In this document: piece after piece, positions 17,190 to 25,304 of the stretch
Layout: every line of letters starts with the position of its first letter
Numbering within the stretch: position 1 is the stretch's first letter
Source: Stagnihabitans sp038231395
GTDB lineage: Bacteria; Pseudomonadota; Alphaproteobacteria; Rhodobacterales; Rhodobacteraceae
Assembly: GCA_038231395.1 (NCBI GenBank)
Contig: JBBRLL010000002.1
Coordinates: 1-64,000, forward strand
Reading direction: 5' to 3'
Length of the DNA: 64,000 bases
Translations under genes and position numbers: made by a program
The notes under the pieces: model-generated
What the model was told of the DNA's origin: nothing
Database searches by the model: none
The model's input: the letters and a program-made list of their open reading frames with translations, nothing else

Positions 17190-18194
17190 TCAAACATTGT
17201 CGTAGACCACTTCCAAAGACTTCTTCAGCACAGCGTTCTTGCCGCGCATATCGGCGTCCGTTGCGGGCGTCAGCACGAAAGCAGCGCCGGTCGCTTCGGC
17301 AGAGAACAGGCCAAGCAAACCGTCTTGCGTCAAAGGCGCAGGCCGTACCGGGGGGGCAATCGCCACAGCCTCGGCAAGGCCCGCAAACATCGGACCCCAC
17401 TGGCTGTCATAGCTGCCAACAATCTGATAATTCGCACTTTTCCGGCGCAGATCGTCGTCCTGCGGGATGGCCGCAAGCACCGGGATCCCCACGCTTTCGG
17501 CAAAAGCCGCAGCCTCGCCAGTGCCGTCATCCTTGTTGATCACCAGCCCGGCGATGCCAACATTGCCACCCAAGCGGCGGAAATACTCCACCGCAGAGCA
17601 GACATTGTTGGCAACATACAGGCTTTGCAGATCGTTCGAGGCGACCAGGATCACCTTTTGCGCCATGTCGCGGGCAATCGGCAAACCGAAGCCACCGCAA
17701 ACCACATCACCCAGGAAGTCCAGCAACACATAGTCAAAGTCCCAATCATGGAAGCCCAACTTCTCAAGAAGTTCAAATCCATGGATAATTCCGCGACCAC
17801 CGCAGCCGCGACCAACCTCTGGCCCGCCAAGCTCCATCGCGAACACACCGCCGCGCTTGAAGCAGACGTCGCCAATTTTCACCTCTTCGCCGGCCAGTTT
17901 CTTGCGGGTCGAGGTTTCGATGATGGTGGGGCATGCCTTGCCACCAAACAGCAGACTCGTGGTGTCTGATTTCGGATCGCAGCCGATCAGCAGTACCCTT
18001 TTGCCCATCTCGGCCATCATGTGGCTGAGGTTGGCGAGCGTAAAGCTTTTGCCGATGCCGCCCTTGCCATAGATTGCGATGATCTGGGTCTTCTTGGTCG
18101 GCTCGCCCTGCGGCACTTGCAAGGACGGCTCTTCGTGGGCCTCGTCGCGCAAGCGGGCGTCGAAATCTTTAAGGTTCGGGATGTCGAGCGTCAT
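17190..18194 (-). CDS. bchX: Chlorophyllide a reductase iron protein BchX
   Basis: NifH-like electron donor to BchYZ and paralogue of BchL. 334 residues; P-loop GKGGIGKS at 43-50 followed by F where BchL has T; bridging-cluster cysteines C131 (GRGCGGRG) and C166 (GDVVCGG). It is longer than BchL at both ends, as usual for BchX. Its start overlaps the bchC stop by four bases. Confidence 0.96.
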   Translation of the reverse strand: MTLDIPNLKDFDARLRDEAHEEPSLQVPQGEPTKKTQIIAIYGKGGIGKSFTLANLSHMMAEMGKRVLLIGCDPKSDTTSLLFGGKACPTIIETSTRKKLAGEEVKIGDVCFKRGGVFAMELGGPEVGRGCGGRGIIHGFELLEKLGFHDWDFDYVLLDFLGDVVCGGFGLPIARDMAQKVILVASNDLQSLYVANNVCSAVEYFRRLGGNVGIAGLVINKDDGTGEAAAFAESVGIPVLAAIPQDDDLRRKSANYQIVGSYDSQWGPMFAGLAEAVAIAPPVRPAPLTQDGLLGLFSAEATGAAFVLTPATDADMRGKNAVLKKSLEVVYDNV

Positions 18195-19147
18195 GCGTGG
18201 CCCTTCCAGTCAAGTATCATTTTCAGGCAATCAGGATCGGTGAATGCCGTCTCGTAGGCTGCGGTGGCACTTGCTGCGGGCTTGGTGTGCGTGACCAAGC
18301 CGTCCAACGAAAGCGCACCAGATTCAACAAGTTGCCGTGTTGCCACCATGTCATCCGCCGCCCATTCGGCTGCGATTCGGAAGCGCGCTTCCTTCATGAA
18401 TGCCGGTGGGAAGTTGAACGAAATCGGGGATGTGTAGAACCCGGCCAGAACCACCTCGCCCCCTTTGGCGATGCGTCCGATCAGGGTGTTCAGCAGGTCG
18501 GGGGCACCCGATGCGTCGTAAATTGCCTTGTAGTTGCGGCGGGGATCAGCCTCGGGCAGGATCACCTCGTACCCTTCGGCACCAGCATGGCGAGCGGGAT
18601 TGGTCTCCCAAACCGTAGGCGCAGGGGCACCGGCAGCCACCGTCAACCGCGCCAAAAGCCGCCCCAGAACGCCGTGGCCCACGATCAGATCAGGCAGCGC
18701 GCGGTCAAACCCGGCCAAAGCGTGACGGGCCGTCGCGGCCAAGGCCAGCAATGCGCCCTGCGCACCAAAGCCCGCGTCGATCCGCGTGACCCGTGTCCCC
18801 GACGTGACCAAAAGCTGCGAAGCGGCCCCGAACAGACCACGCACCGGGCCATTGTGATTGGCCTCAAAACAGTTGGCACCCGGCACAAACACATGATCGC
18901 CAACCGAAAAACCGGAGTCCGGCCCGGCCTCGATCACCTCGCCCGCAGCTTCGTAACCTGGGACCAAAGGATAGCCCATGCCGGGGAAGGGTGGCATCGT
19001 GCCGGTCCAGAACAGTCTTTCGGTCCCGGTGGAAATGCCGGAATGCGCCACCTGAACGACCACATCTGCCGCACCTGGCTTGACCAGACTGACCTGACCC
19101 ATGGCGAGGCTTTTCGGACCAGACAAGATGACAGCGTTGGTTATCAC
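18191..19147 (-). CDS. bchC: Bacteriochlorophyllide dehydrogenase BchC
   Basis: Oxidises the 3-hydroxyethyl group of the bacteriochlorin to the 3-acetyl of bacteriochlorophyllide a. 318 residues of the medium-chain alcohol dehydrogenase type, with PGYEAAGEVIEAG near residue 65 and a Rossmann half that starts around LIVGHGVLGRLLA. Transcribed from a promoter carrying two PpsR palindromes (19210-19253); readthrough from crtF is also possible. Confidence 0.95.
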   Translation of the reverse strand: MITNAVILSGPKSLAMGQVSLVKPGAADVVVQVAHSGISTGTERLFWTGTMPPFPGMGYPLVPGYEAAGEVIEAGPDSGFSVGDHVFVPGANCFEANHNGPVRGLFGAASQLLVTSGTRVTRIDAGFGAQGALLALAATARHALAGFDRALPDLIVGHGVLGRLLARLTVAAGAPAPTVWETNPARHAGAEGYEVILPEADPRRNYKAIYDASGAPDLLNTLIGRIAKGGEVVLAGFYTSPISFNFPPAFMKEARFRIAAEWAADDMVATRQLVESGALSLDGLVTHTKPAASATAAYETAFTDPDCLKMILDWKGHA

Positions 19148-19209
19148 GTAAACTCTCCCTGACGAACGGGTGAATCTTGTCTCAGATTCTATCGGTCGCC
19201 CCTGTTATC

Positions 19210-19227
19210 TGTCACTCTAGACTTACA
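19210..19227. promoter_or_regulatory. PpsR/CrtJ operator, bchC promoter proximal site
   Basis: Perfect TGT-N12-ACA palindrome. It overlaps the candidate -10 element of the bchC promoter and lies eight bases from the second site, the spacing known for cooperative CrtJ binding at Rhodobacter capsulatus bchC. Confidence 0.85.
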
Positions 19228-19241
19228 GACTTTACTGTCAA
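19214..19241 (-). promoter_or_regulatory. Candidate sigma-70 promoter of bchC
   Basis: On the minus strand TTGACA (complement of 19236-19241) is followed after 16 bases by TAGAGT (complement of 19214-19219). Each hexamer lies inside one PpsR palindrome, which would let the repressor exclude RNA polymerase. Transcription would begin roughly 60 bases upstream of the bchC ATG at 19147. Confidence 0.7.
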
Positions 19242-19253
19242 TCAAAATAGACA
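19236..19253. promoter_or_regulatory. PpsR/CrtJ operator, bchC promoter distal site
   Basis: Second perfect TGT-N12-ACA palindrome, covering the candidate -35 hexamer. The pair is in the gap between the end of crtF and the start of bchC. Confidence 0.85.
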
Positions 19254-19270
19254 CTTCGCCAATGATCTCT

Positions 19271-20395
19271 TTACGAACCAGCCCGTTCGGCCATCGCCAC
19301 AGAGGTCACAAATGGCCGGAATCCCGTTTTAGTCTGGATACTTACGAAGCCCGAAGCCGACAGAAGTGCGCGGATGTCTTGGGCCGAGCGGGTCCGTCCG
19401 GTTTGCATCGCCATGGTGTAAACTGCGAAGTAAACATCGGTGGCGCGGTCCGGATTGGCCCCACCTGACATCGGCTCGGAGATGATAATACGCCCCCCCG
19501 GCGGCAAGGCGTCATGGACCGCGGTCAACAGCCGGGTCACAGTCGAATCGTCATGATCGTACAGCACCCGGACCAGGCTGATCGCATCGGCACCGCGCGG
19601 CAAAGGGTCATCGCGAAAGCTGCCGGGGTGCAGTGTCACACGGCCCGCAAGGCCAGCCTCCGTCAGCCGCGCTTCGGCCCCTTGCAAAACCGCCGGAAGA
19701 TCGAAAAGATCCAGCAGCACCTTTGGGCGCGCAACGCCGACCGCAGCCAGAAAAGCTCCGGTGCCGCCACCCACATCCATCAGACGCTGCACGCCGGACA
19801 GGTTGGCCAGTCGCAGAGTATCCTCCGCAACCAGGACCTGACTTTCGGCCATCAGGTTGGAATAGGTGGCCGTCACCCCCGGATCACGTGCGCCAGCCGC
19901 CCCGAAGACATAGGGCCAAAACTGCGAAAGCTCGGTTTGTTGCCCGCCACGCAGGAAGGCGACCGGGTCGGCCAGATCGGCATAAAGCGCGCGGTGGTGG
20001 CGGATCATCGCCTCCAGCCCCGGCACGCCAAGCAGCGATGCGCCGCGCAGCGACAGGGCAAAACTGTCGTCCCGCTGCCGTTTCAGAAGGCCAAGCCCGG
20101 CACCAGCTTGCAGCAAAACCTGCATCCGTTCTTCCGGCACGCCAGAGATCCCGGCAACCTGCCTGACCGTCAGCGGTCCATCAAACAAAAGGTGAAGAAT
20201 GCGCAATTCCACAAGTGCCATAAGGACTTGCGAGTTCACAAATCCTGCGACCAGATCGAACAGCGCTTCACCCTCAGCCCGGGCGATGCGCCGCAATCCC
20301 GGAACCCGGGCCGCAAAGGCCTGAAACCCGCGCGATGCTGCCAGCCGGATCAGCCAGTTGCGCGGCGCGGGCCGGATGTCGGGCAAGGCAACCAT
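19271..20395 (-). CDS. crtF: Hydroxyneurosporene O-methyltransferase CrtF
   Basis: Methylates the C1 hydroxyl of acyclic carotenoids, giving the methoxy group of spheroidene. 374 residues: an N-terminal helical dimerisation and winged-helix part (LMALVELRILHLLFDGPLT), then a SAM-binding core with LMDVGGGTGAFLA and an acidic DLFDLP strand. It directly follows crtE with one base between them and precedes bchC by 124 bases. Confidence 0.94.
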   Translation of the reverse strand: MVALPDIRPAPRNWLIRLAASRGFQAFAARVPGLRRIARAEGEALFDLVAGFVNSQVLMALVELRILHLLFDGPLTVRQVAGISGVPEERMQVLLQAGAGLGLLKRQRDDSFALSLRGASLLGVPGLEAMIRHHRALYADLADPVAFLRGGQQTELSQFWPYVFGAAGARDPGVTATYSNLMAESQVLVAEDTLRLANLSGVQRLMDVGGGTGAFLAAVGVARPKVLLDLFDLPAVLQGAEARLTEAGLAGRVTLHPGSFRDDPLPRGADAISLVRVLYDHDDSTVTRLLTAVHDALPPGGRIIISEPMSGGANPDRATDVYFAVYTMAMQTGRTRSAQDIRALLSASGFVSIQTKTGFRPFVTSVAMAERAGS

Positions 20396-20396
20396 T

Positions 20397-21281
20397 TCAG
20401 CGCAGCGCTTCGGCCTGATGCAGCGCGGGGGCCACCGGGGTCATCCGCTCGGCATAGCGGCGCACCATGTCGGCCAGCATCGCCTCTCCGGGGCAAGACG
20501 GGATCGAGGCGATGGCACCGCCAAGAATATCCTTCAGCCGCCGGATAGCACCCTGCACACCCAATGTGTTGACCGCGTTCGGGCGATCATGGGCAGCGTC
20601 CTGCCCGGCAGGTTTGCCAAGGGTTTCCGCGTCATAAAGCGCATCACGCAGGTCGTCGGCCACCTGAAACGCCTCGCCAATCCGGGCACCAAGCTCTTCC
20701 CACGGCTCCGCGTCCTGCCCTGCGGCCATGGCACCCATCTGGGTGGCCGCGATGAACAAAGCGCCGGTCTTGGCGCGGTGATAGGCGGAAAGGTTGACCT
20801 GCGCCTCACTCTCCCAACCCTGTCCGGCGCAGATGCCATGCGGCATGCCGGTGCGCTGCGACAAAACGCGGATCATCTTCAAGGCGCGCGCGCAGTCTTG
20901 CGCGCCAGCCTCGGCCAGCACGTCAAAGGCCAGCACGATCAGGCTGTCGCCGGTCAAGACCGCCAGCGGTTCGGAATAGGCCTTGTGGACGGTGGCTTTG
21001 CCGCGCCGGAGGTCAGCGTCGTCAAAACATGGCAGATCGTCGTGGACAAGGCTGGCGCAGTGGATCAGCTCCAATGCAACGGCCCCTGCATCCGCCAGAT
21101 GCGGCCGGTCATCACCGCAGGCCATCGCCACGCTCAGAAGAATCGTCGGCCGGATCCGCGCCCCACCCGGCGTCACCGCATAGTGCAGCGCCGAGGCGAG
21201 TTTGGCCGGTGCATCCTTGCCACCCATCGCCCGCGCCAGCACCGAAGCCGTGGTCGCATCCAGTCTTGCCGTGATCGACAT
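20397..21281 (-). CDS. crtE: Geranylgeranyl diphosphate synthase CrtE
   Basis: Makes C20 prenyl diphosphate for phytoene and for the bacteriochlorophyll tail. 294 residues from ATG 21281; first aspartate-rich motif HDDLPCFDD and second VADDLRD are present. The frame runs open to 21320, but the upstream ATG lies inside a PpsR operator, whereas 21281 has GGGGGAAGG at the right distance and gives the family N-terminus. Transcribed away from crtD from a shared regulatory region. Confidence 0.94.
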   Translation of the reverse strand: MSITARLDATTASVLARAMGGKDAPAKLASALHYAVTPGGARIRPTILLSVAMACGDDRPHLADAGAVALELIHCASLVHDDLPCFDDADLRRGKATVHKAYSEPLAVLTGDSLIVLAFDVLAEAGAQDCARALKMIRVLSQRTGMPHGICAGQGWESEAQVNLSAYHRAKTGALFIAATQMGAMAAGQDAEPWEELGARIGEAFQVADDLRDALYDAETLGKPAGQDAAHDRPNAVNTLGVQGAIRRLKDILGGAIASIPSCPGEAMLADMVRRYAERMTPVAPALHQAEALR

Positions 21282-21314
21282 GCCTTCCCCCTTGCCGCTG
21301 ATTTCGCCCGGACT

Positions 21315-21332
21315 TGTCATCTTTAGTTGACA
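21315..21332. promoter_or_regulatory. PpsR/CrtJ operator, crtE-crtD site 1
   Basis: Perfect TGT-N12-ACA palindrome in the 100-base gap between divergent crtE and crtD. It overlaps the upstream in-frame ATG of crtE, arguing that translation starts later, at 21281. Confidence 0.85.
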
Positions 21333-21338
21333 ACTTGG

Positions 21339-21356
21339 TGTAAATTATACTGGACA
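21339..21356. promoter_or_regulatory. PpsR/CrtJ operator, crtE-crtD site 2
   Basis: Perfect TGT-N12-ACA palindrome six bases from site 1. It covers a TATAAT hexamer read on the minus strand (complement of 21346-21351), a likely -10 for crtE. Confidence 0.85.
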
Positions 21357-21384
21357 GTTTCCTTGTGTGAGTCAACAATCGGCC

Positions 21385-22950
21385 ATGAGAAATTTCAACG
21401 GAATTTCGGCTGACACGCCAAAGGTCGTGGTGATTGGCGCGGGCGTGGGCGGCCTTTGCGCTGCGATCCGGCTGGCGCTGGCTGGGCTTTCCGTCACGCT
21501 TATCGAGGCGCAAGCCGGCCCCGGCGGCAAAATGCGCACCGTGCCAAGCGTTGCGGGGCCGGTCGATGCGGGTCCGACGGTGCTGACCCTGCGCCGGGTG
21601 TTTGACGAGGTGTTTGAGGCGGCGGGTGAGAGGTTGGAGGATTATCTGGCTCTGATCCCGCAACCAATCCTCGCCCGGCATTGGTGGACAGACGGCAGCA
21701 GGCTGGACCTGTTCAAGAACCCGCAAGAAAGTGCGGCGGCGATAGCTGCGATGGCAGGGCCGAAGGCGGAGGCTGAATTTGTCCGTTTCAGCCGCCTCAC
21801 CTCACAGCTTTACCACGCCTTTGATGCGCCGATGATGCAGGCCGGGCAGCCAAATCTGTCCGGTATCCTGATGAATACGCTACGCAATCCGACAATCTGG
21901 CCCGCGCTGCTGCCACATCGGACGCTGACCCGGCAGCTTGCGAAAAGCTTCACCGACCCGCGTCTGCGGCAGCTTTTTGGCCGCTATGCCACCTATGTCG
22001 GCGGCAGTCCTGATGCCTCACCTGCCGTGCTGGCGCTGATCTGGCAGGCCGAGGCGCAGGGGGTTTGGGCGGTCCAGGGCGGCATGGGGCAACTGGCCAA
22101 AGCACTGGCCGATCTGGCCACGCGACTTGGGGTCAGGCAGCGCTACAGTGTCAGCGCGCAGACGATCCTGCGGCAATCCGGGCGTGTGACCGGGTTGGTT
22201 CTGTCAGATACCCGCACGGTGTCTTGTGATGCCGTGGTGTTCAACGGGGATCCGGCGGCGCTTCTGGCCGGGCTTTTGGGCCACGGACCACAGCAGGCGC
22301 TGACCCCGGCCAAAGCCCATCCGCGCAGTTTGTCAGCCTGGGTCTGGAGCTTTGCAGCCACCCCGGCACCCATCGACCTGATCCACCACAACGTCTTTTT
22401 TTGCAGCAATCCCGCCCTCGAATTCGCCCCTCTGGCCCAAGGCCGGATGCCGCAGGAAGCCACGCTTTACGTCTGTGCCCAAGACCGCTCCCAAGGCCCG
22501 AAAACCGGGCCGGAGCGGTTTGAGATCATCATGAACGCCCCGCCCAAACCGACCCTTTCCCCGCAAGAGGTTTTCGAATGTCGCGCCAAGACCTTTCCGC
22601 AGCTGGCCCGGTTCGGCCTGACCTTCGATCAGGCGCCGCCAGACAAGGCGCTGATGACGCCGCACGGGTTTGCGACCCTGTTTCCAGGCTCGCAGGGGGC
22701 GATTTACGGGCGCAGCCCCCACGGAGCGCTGGCGAGCTTTCATCGGCCCACGGCGCGGACCCGGTTGCCGGGCCTGTACCTCGCGGGGGGCGGGGCGCAC
22801 CCGGGGGCGGGGGTGCCGCTGGCAGCCTTATCCGGCAAGCACGCGGCCGAGGCGATCTTGAGCGACCTGACTTCAGCCTCGACGTTCGCCCGGACGGTTA
22901 TGCGTGGTGGTATGTCGATGGCGTCTCGGCTGACGGGACGCGCGCCGTAA
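21385..22950 (+). CDS. crtD: Methoxyneurosporene (hydroxyneurosporene) dehydrogenase CrtD
   Basis: FAD-dependent carotenoid 3,4-desaturase acting after CrtC. 521 residues from ATG 21385; dinucleotide-binding VVVIGAGVGGLCAA near the N-terminus, and the C-terminal GLYLAGGGAHPGAGVP motif of the CrtI family. GTG 21367 in frame would add six residues; neither start has a strong ribosome binding site. The last 30 codons overlap sequence that in the +2 frame looks like the N-terminal part of CrtC (see crtC). Confidence 0.92.
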   Translation: MRNFNGISADTPKVVVIGAGVGGLCAAIRLALAGLSVTLIEAQAGPGGKMRTVPSVAGPVDAGPTVLTLRRVFDEVFEAAGERLEDYLALIPQPILARHWWTDGSRLDLFKNPQESAAAIAAMAGPKAEAEFVRFSRLTSQLYHAFDAPMMQAGQPNLSGILMNTLRNPTIWPALLPHRTLTRQLAKSFTDPRLRQLFGRYATYVGGSPDASPAVLALIWQAEAQGVWAVQGGMGQLAKALADLATRLGVRQRYSVSAQTILRQSGRVTGLVLSDTRTVSCDAVVFNGDPAALLAGLLGHGPQQALTPAKAHPRSLSAWVWSFAATPAPIDLIHHNVFFCSNPALEFAPLAQGRMPQEATLYVCAQDRSQGPKTGPERFEIIMNAPPKPTLSPQEVFECRAKTFPQLARFGLTFDQAPPDKALMTPHGFATLFPGSQGAIYGRSPHGALASFHRPTARTRLPGLYLAGGGAHPGAGVPLAALSGKHAAEAILSDLTSASTFARTVMRGGMSMASRLTGRAP

Positions 22951-22952
22951 GT

Positions 22953-23789
22953 GTGATCGGTTTTATCGGATCGGTGTTTTCGCCGTGGTACAAGTGGTCC
23001 GGGCGGCGTGACCCGGCCAATCATTGCTGCATCAATGTCGTGACCTACGGTCCCGGTGGCCGTTTCACCATGACCGACCGGGGCCGCAGCGCCTTGCATC
23101 AAAGCCGCGATGCCTTGCAGGTCGGGCCCAGCCGGATGGCGTGGCAGAACGGCACGCTGGTGATTGACGTCGACGAAATCTCCGCCCTGCCGCTGATCAG
23201 CCGGGTGCGCGGGCAAATCCGATTGACCCCCTCGGCGGTGACCGAGGTGGAGGCCCGGCTGACCCCCGATGCCAGCCACATCTGGCGGCCGTTTGCGCCC
23301 TCAGCCCGGATTGACGTGGACCTGAGCCAAGGTCACCATTGGCAGGGCCACGGCTACTTTGACGCCAATTTCGGCACGGCGGCGCTGGAGGCTGACTTTC
23401 GCCGCTGGACCTGGGGCCGCTTTCCACGGGCGCATGGCGGTGCGACCTGCTTTTACGATGGCGTTCGTGCCGATGGCTCCACCCTGGCGCTTGGGCTGGA
23501 CATAGCGTCGAATGGTGCCGTGCAAGTCGTCACGCCGCCGCCGCTGACCCGGCTGACCCGCACCCTTTGGGGGATTTCGCGAGACGTTCCCTGCGACACA
23601 GGCGCAAAGCCCCGGCAGACGATGGCCTTGCTGGAGGCGCCGTTTTACAGCCGTTCGCTGGTGCAGACCACGATCGCCGGCGAAACCGTGCAGGGCGTGC
23701 ATGAGGCGCTGGACCTTGTCCGCTTTCGCTCTCCGCTGATCAAGCCGATGCTGGCGGTCCGGGTGGCACGCAGAGCAAATTGGCCCTAG
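22953..23789 (+). CDS. crtC: Acyclic carotenoid 1,2-hydratase CrtC
   Basis: Adds water to neurosporene or lycopene to give the C1 hydroxyl that CrtF later methylates. I start at GTG 22953, two bases past crtD, giving 278 residues (VIGFIGSVFSPWYKW...), close to the length I remember for Rhodobacter CrtC. However the same frame reads DGYAWWYVDGVSADG just upstream, which looks like genuine family sequence, and there is no ATG, GTG or TTG in frame between 22578 and 22953. The true start is therefore unsettled. Its TAG stop is shared, base for base, with the opposite-strand tspO stop. Confidence 0.9.
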   Translation: MIGFIGSVFSPWYKWSGRRDPANHCCINVVTYGPGGRFTMTDRGRSALHQSRDALQVGPSRMAWQNGTLVIDVDEISALPLISRVRGQIRLTPSAVTEVEARLTPDASHIWRPFAPSARIDVDLSQGHHWQGHGYFDANFGTAALEADFRRWTWGRFPRAHGGATCFYDGVRADGSTLALGLDIASNGAVQVVTPPPLTRLTRTLWGISRDVPCDTGAKPRQTMALLEAPFYSRSLVQTTIAGETVQGVHEALDLVRFRSPLIKPMLAVRVARRANWP

Positions 23790-24244
23790 GCGATTTCAGG
23801 GTTCAGCCTGACAGTGGAGAAATTCAGCGCCCCGGCGATCGTGACCCAGACCAGATAGGGCAGGAACAACAGCCCGGCAATGAAATCCACCCCGAAGAAG
23901 GTCCATGTTGCGGCAGCAACCGCCAGCCACAGAAAGCCCATCACCACCATCGCCGCCCTGATCCGGTGCAGGCCAAAGTAAACCGGGGTCCACAGCGTGT
24001 TCAGGGCAATCTGCAAGGACCACAAGGCGACAGCCTGTTCGTTTCCGCTGGCCAGTGCGATCCGCATTCCCGCCAAAGACATCAAAAGGTAAAGCGAGGT
24101 CCAAGCCACCGGAAATACCCAACGCGGCGGGGTCCATCTGGGCTTTTTCAACGCGTCATACCAGTCGCCGGGCTGGATCATCGCCCCTGACGCAGCGGCC
24201 GCACCGCAGGCCGCCAGATAGGTCAAAAACAACGTCCAATGCAT
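23786..24244 (-). CDS. tspO: Tryptophan-rich sensory protein TspO (CrtK)
   Basis: Outer-membrane-associated, five-helix homologue of the mitochondrial benzodiazepine receptor; in R. sphaeroides it dampens expression of PpsR-controlled genes in oxygen and handles porphyrin intermediates. 152 residues from ATG 24244; W/P-rich loops (KKPRWTPPRWVFPVAWTSLY) and the LNTLWTPVYFG segment are diagnostic. The open frame reaches further upstream inside crtB, but that is out-of-frame overlap. Convergent with crtC, sharing the palindrome CTAG as stop for both. Confidence 0.93.
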   Translation of the reverse strand: MHWTLFLTYLAACGAAAASGAMIQPGDWYDALKKPRWTPPRWVFPVAWTSLYLLMSLAGMRIALASGNEQAVALWSLQIALNTLWTPVYFGLHRIRAAMVVMGFLWLAVAAATWTFFGVDFIAGLLFLPYLVWVTIAGALNFSTVRLNPEIA

Positions 24245-24278
24245 GGCGGTCTCTCCAATGACGTGCCGCCTAGGTATG

Positions 24279-25304
24279 TCAGGCGCCGGCGCGATCCAAG
24301 GGCCCGTGGCCGCGATCTTGCGCTTCAAGCTGAGCCAAGACCGAAAACAAGGCATCCGAACGGCTGAACCGCACCTTTTTGCGCGCGGCGGCATCAACAA
24401 GGAAAGCCACCTCTGGCACCGGCATGGCATGAAGCACCGCAGAATTGGGCATGACGACCGAGGCCGCAGCGCGCGCGACCGAAAGCCCGAGCCAGCCCAG
24501 CTTTTGCCGCCCTGTGGTGCGCGCCCTTGCGGTGATGCTGTCGTAGCCCAACCGTGCCACAGCGCCGCCAATTCCCCCATAGACATGACGCGCGGCATAT
24601 ATCCCCGGACGGCAGGCCAGTGGCAACGCGCCCACCCCGGCGTCGGCCCGGTGGTAAAGCGCATCCGCTTCGGCCAACAGACGGCGGGTCAGACGTTTGA
24701 TGCGGGGATCGGACACCGGACTGCGCAGGAAATCCTCCGGCGCTATTCCCACCTCGGCAAGCCAGTCCAGCGGCAGGTACAGACGACCGGCGCGGGCATC
24801 TTCGCCCACATCGCGCGCGATGTTGGTCAGTTGCATCGCCAGCCCCAGATCGCAAGCGCGGGCCAACGCATCGGCATCGCGCACCTGCATCAGGACGCAC
24901 ATCATCGCACCCACCGCACTGGCCACCCGCGCACAATAGGCGCGCAGGTCGGGGAAGGTGGCGTAGCGTCGGCCCACAGCGTCCCAGGCCAGACCCTCCA
25001 GCAGGGCGTCGGGCAAAGCGCGCGGCATGTCAAAATCTTGCACAACGGCGGCAAAGGCACGGTCGGCGGGGGCGTTGCGCGGGCGACCCTCGTAGACAAG
25101 GTCCAGCCGGTCACGCAAACCAAGAACTGCCGGAGCCTTGTCGTCGCATTCATCCACCGCGTCATCGGCAAGCCTGCAAAACGCATAAAGTGCGAGTGCC
25201 GGGTCGCGCACCGAGGCGGGCAGCAGCCGAGAGGCGGCGTGGAACGAAAGTGACCCCTGGCGGATCGCCTGGCGGCAATGGTCCATGTCGGTGGGGTCAA
25301 TCAT
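24279..25304 (-). CDS. crtB: Phytoene synthase CrtB
   Basis: Condenses two geranylgeranyl diphosphates to phytoene. 341 residues; the two aspartate-rich motifs are DDAVDECDD near residue 47 and NIARDVGED near 170. It overlaps the crtI stop by four bases and precedes tspO, the crtI-crtB-tspO order of Rhodobacter. Confidence 0.95.
   Translation of the reverse strand: MIDPTDMDHCRQAIRQGSLSFHAASRLLPASVRDPALALYAFCRLADDAVDECDDKAPAVLGLRDRLDLVYEGRPRNAPADRAFAAVVQDFDMPRALPDALLEGLAWDAVGRRYATFPDLRAYCARVASAVGAMMCVLMQVRDADALARACDLGLAMQLTNIARDVGEDARAGRLYLPLDWLAEVGIAPEDFLRSPVSDPRIKRLTRRLLAEADALYHRADAGVGALPLACRPGIYAARHVYGGIGGAVARLGYDSITARARTTGRQKLGWLGLSVARAAASVVMPNSAVLHAMPVPEVAFLVDAAARKKVRFSRSDALFSVLAQLEAQDRGHGPLDRAGA

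Noticed and set aside
16293..17969. 558-codon open frame on the plus strand opposite bchY and bchX
   Set aside because: Spans two real genes and their gap, no domain, no ribosome site; typical high-GC shadow.
22578..22952. Upstream extension of crtC to ATG 22578
   Set aside because: It would overlap crtD by over 370 bases and most of it reads as a glycine/arginine-rich shadow; only the last 30 codons look protein-like.
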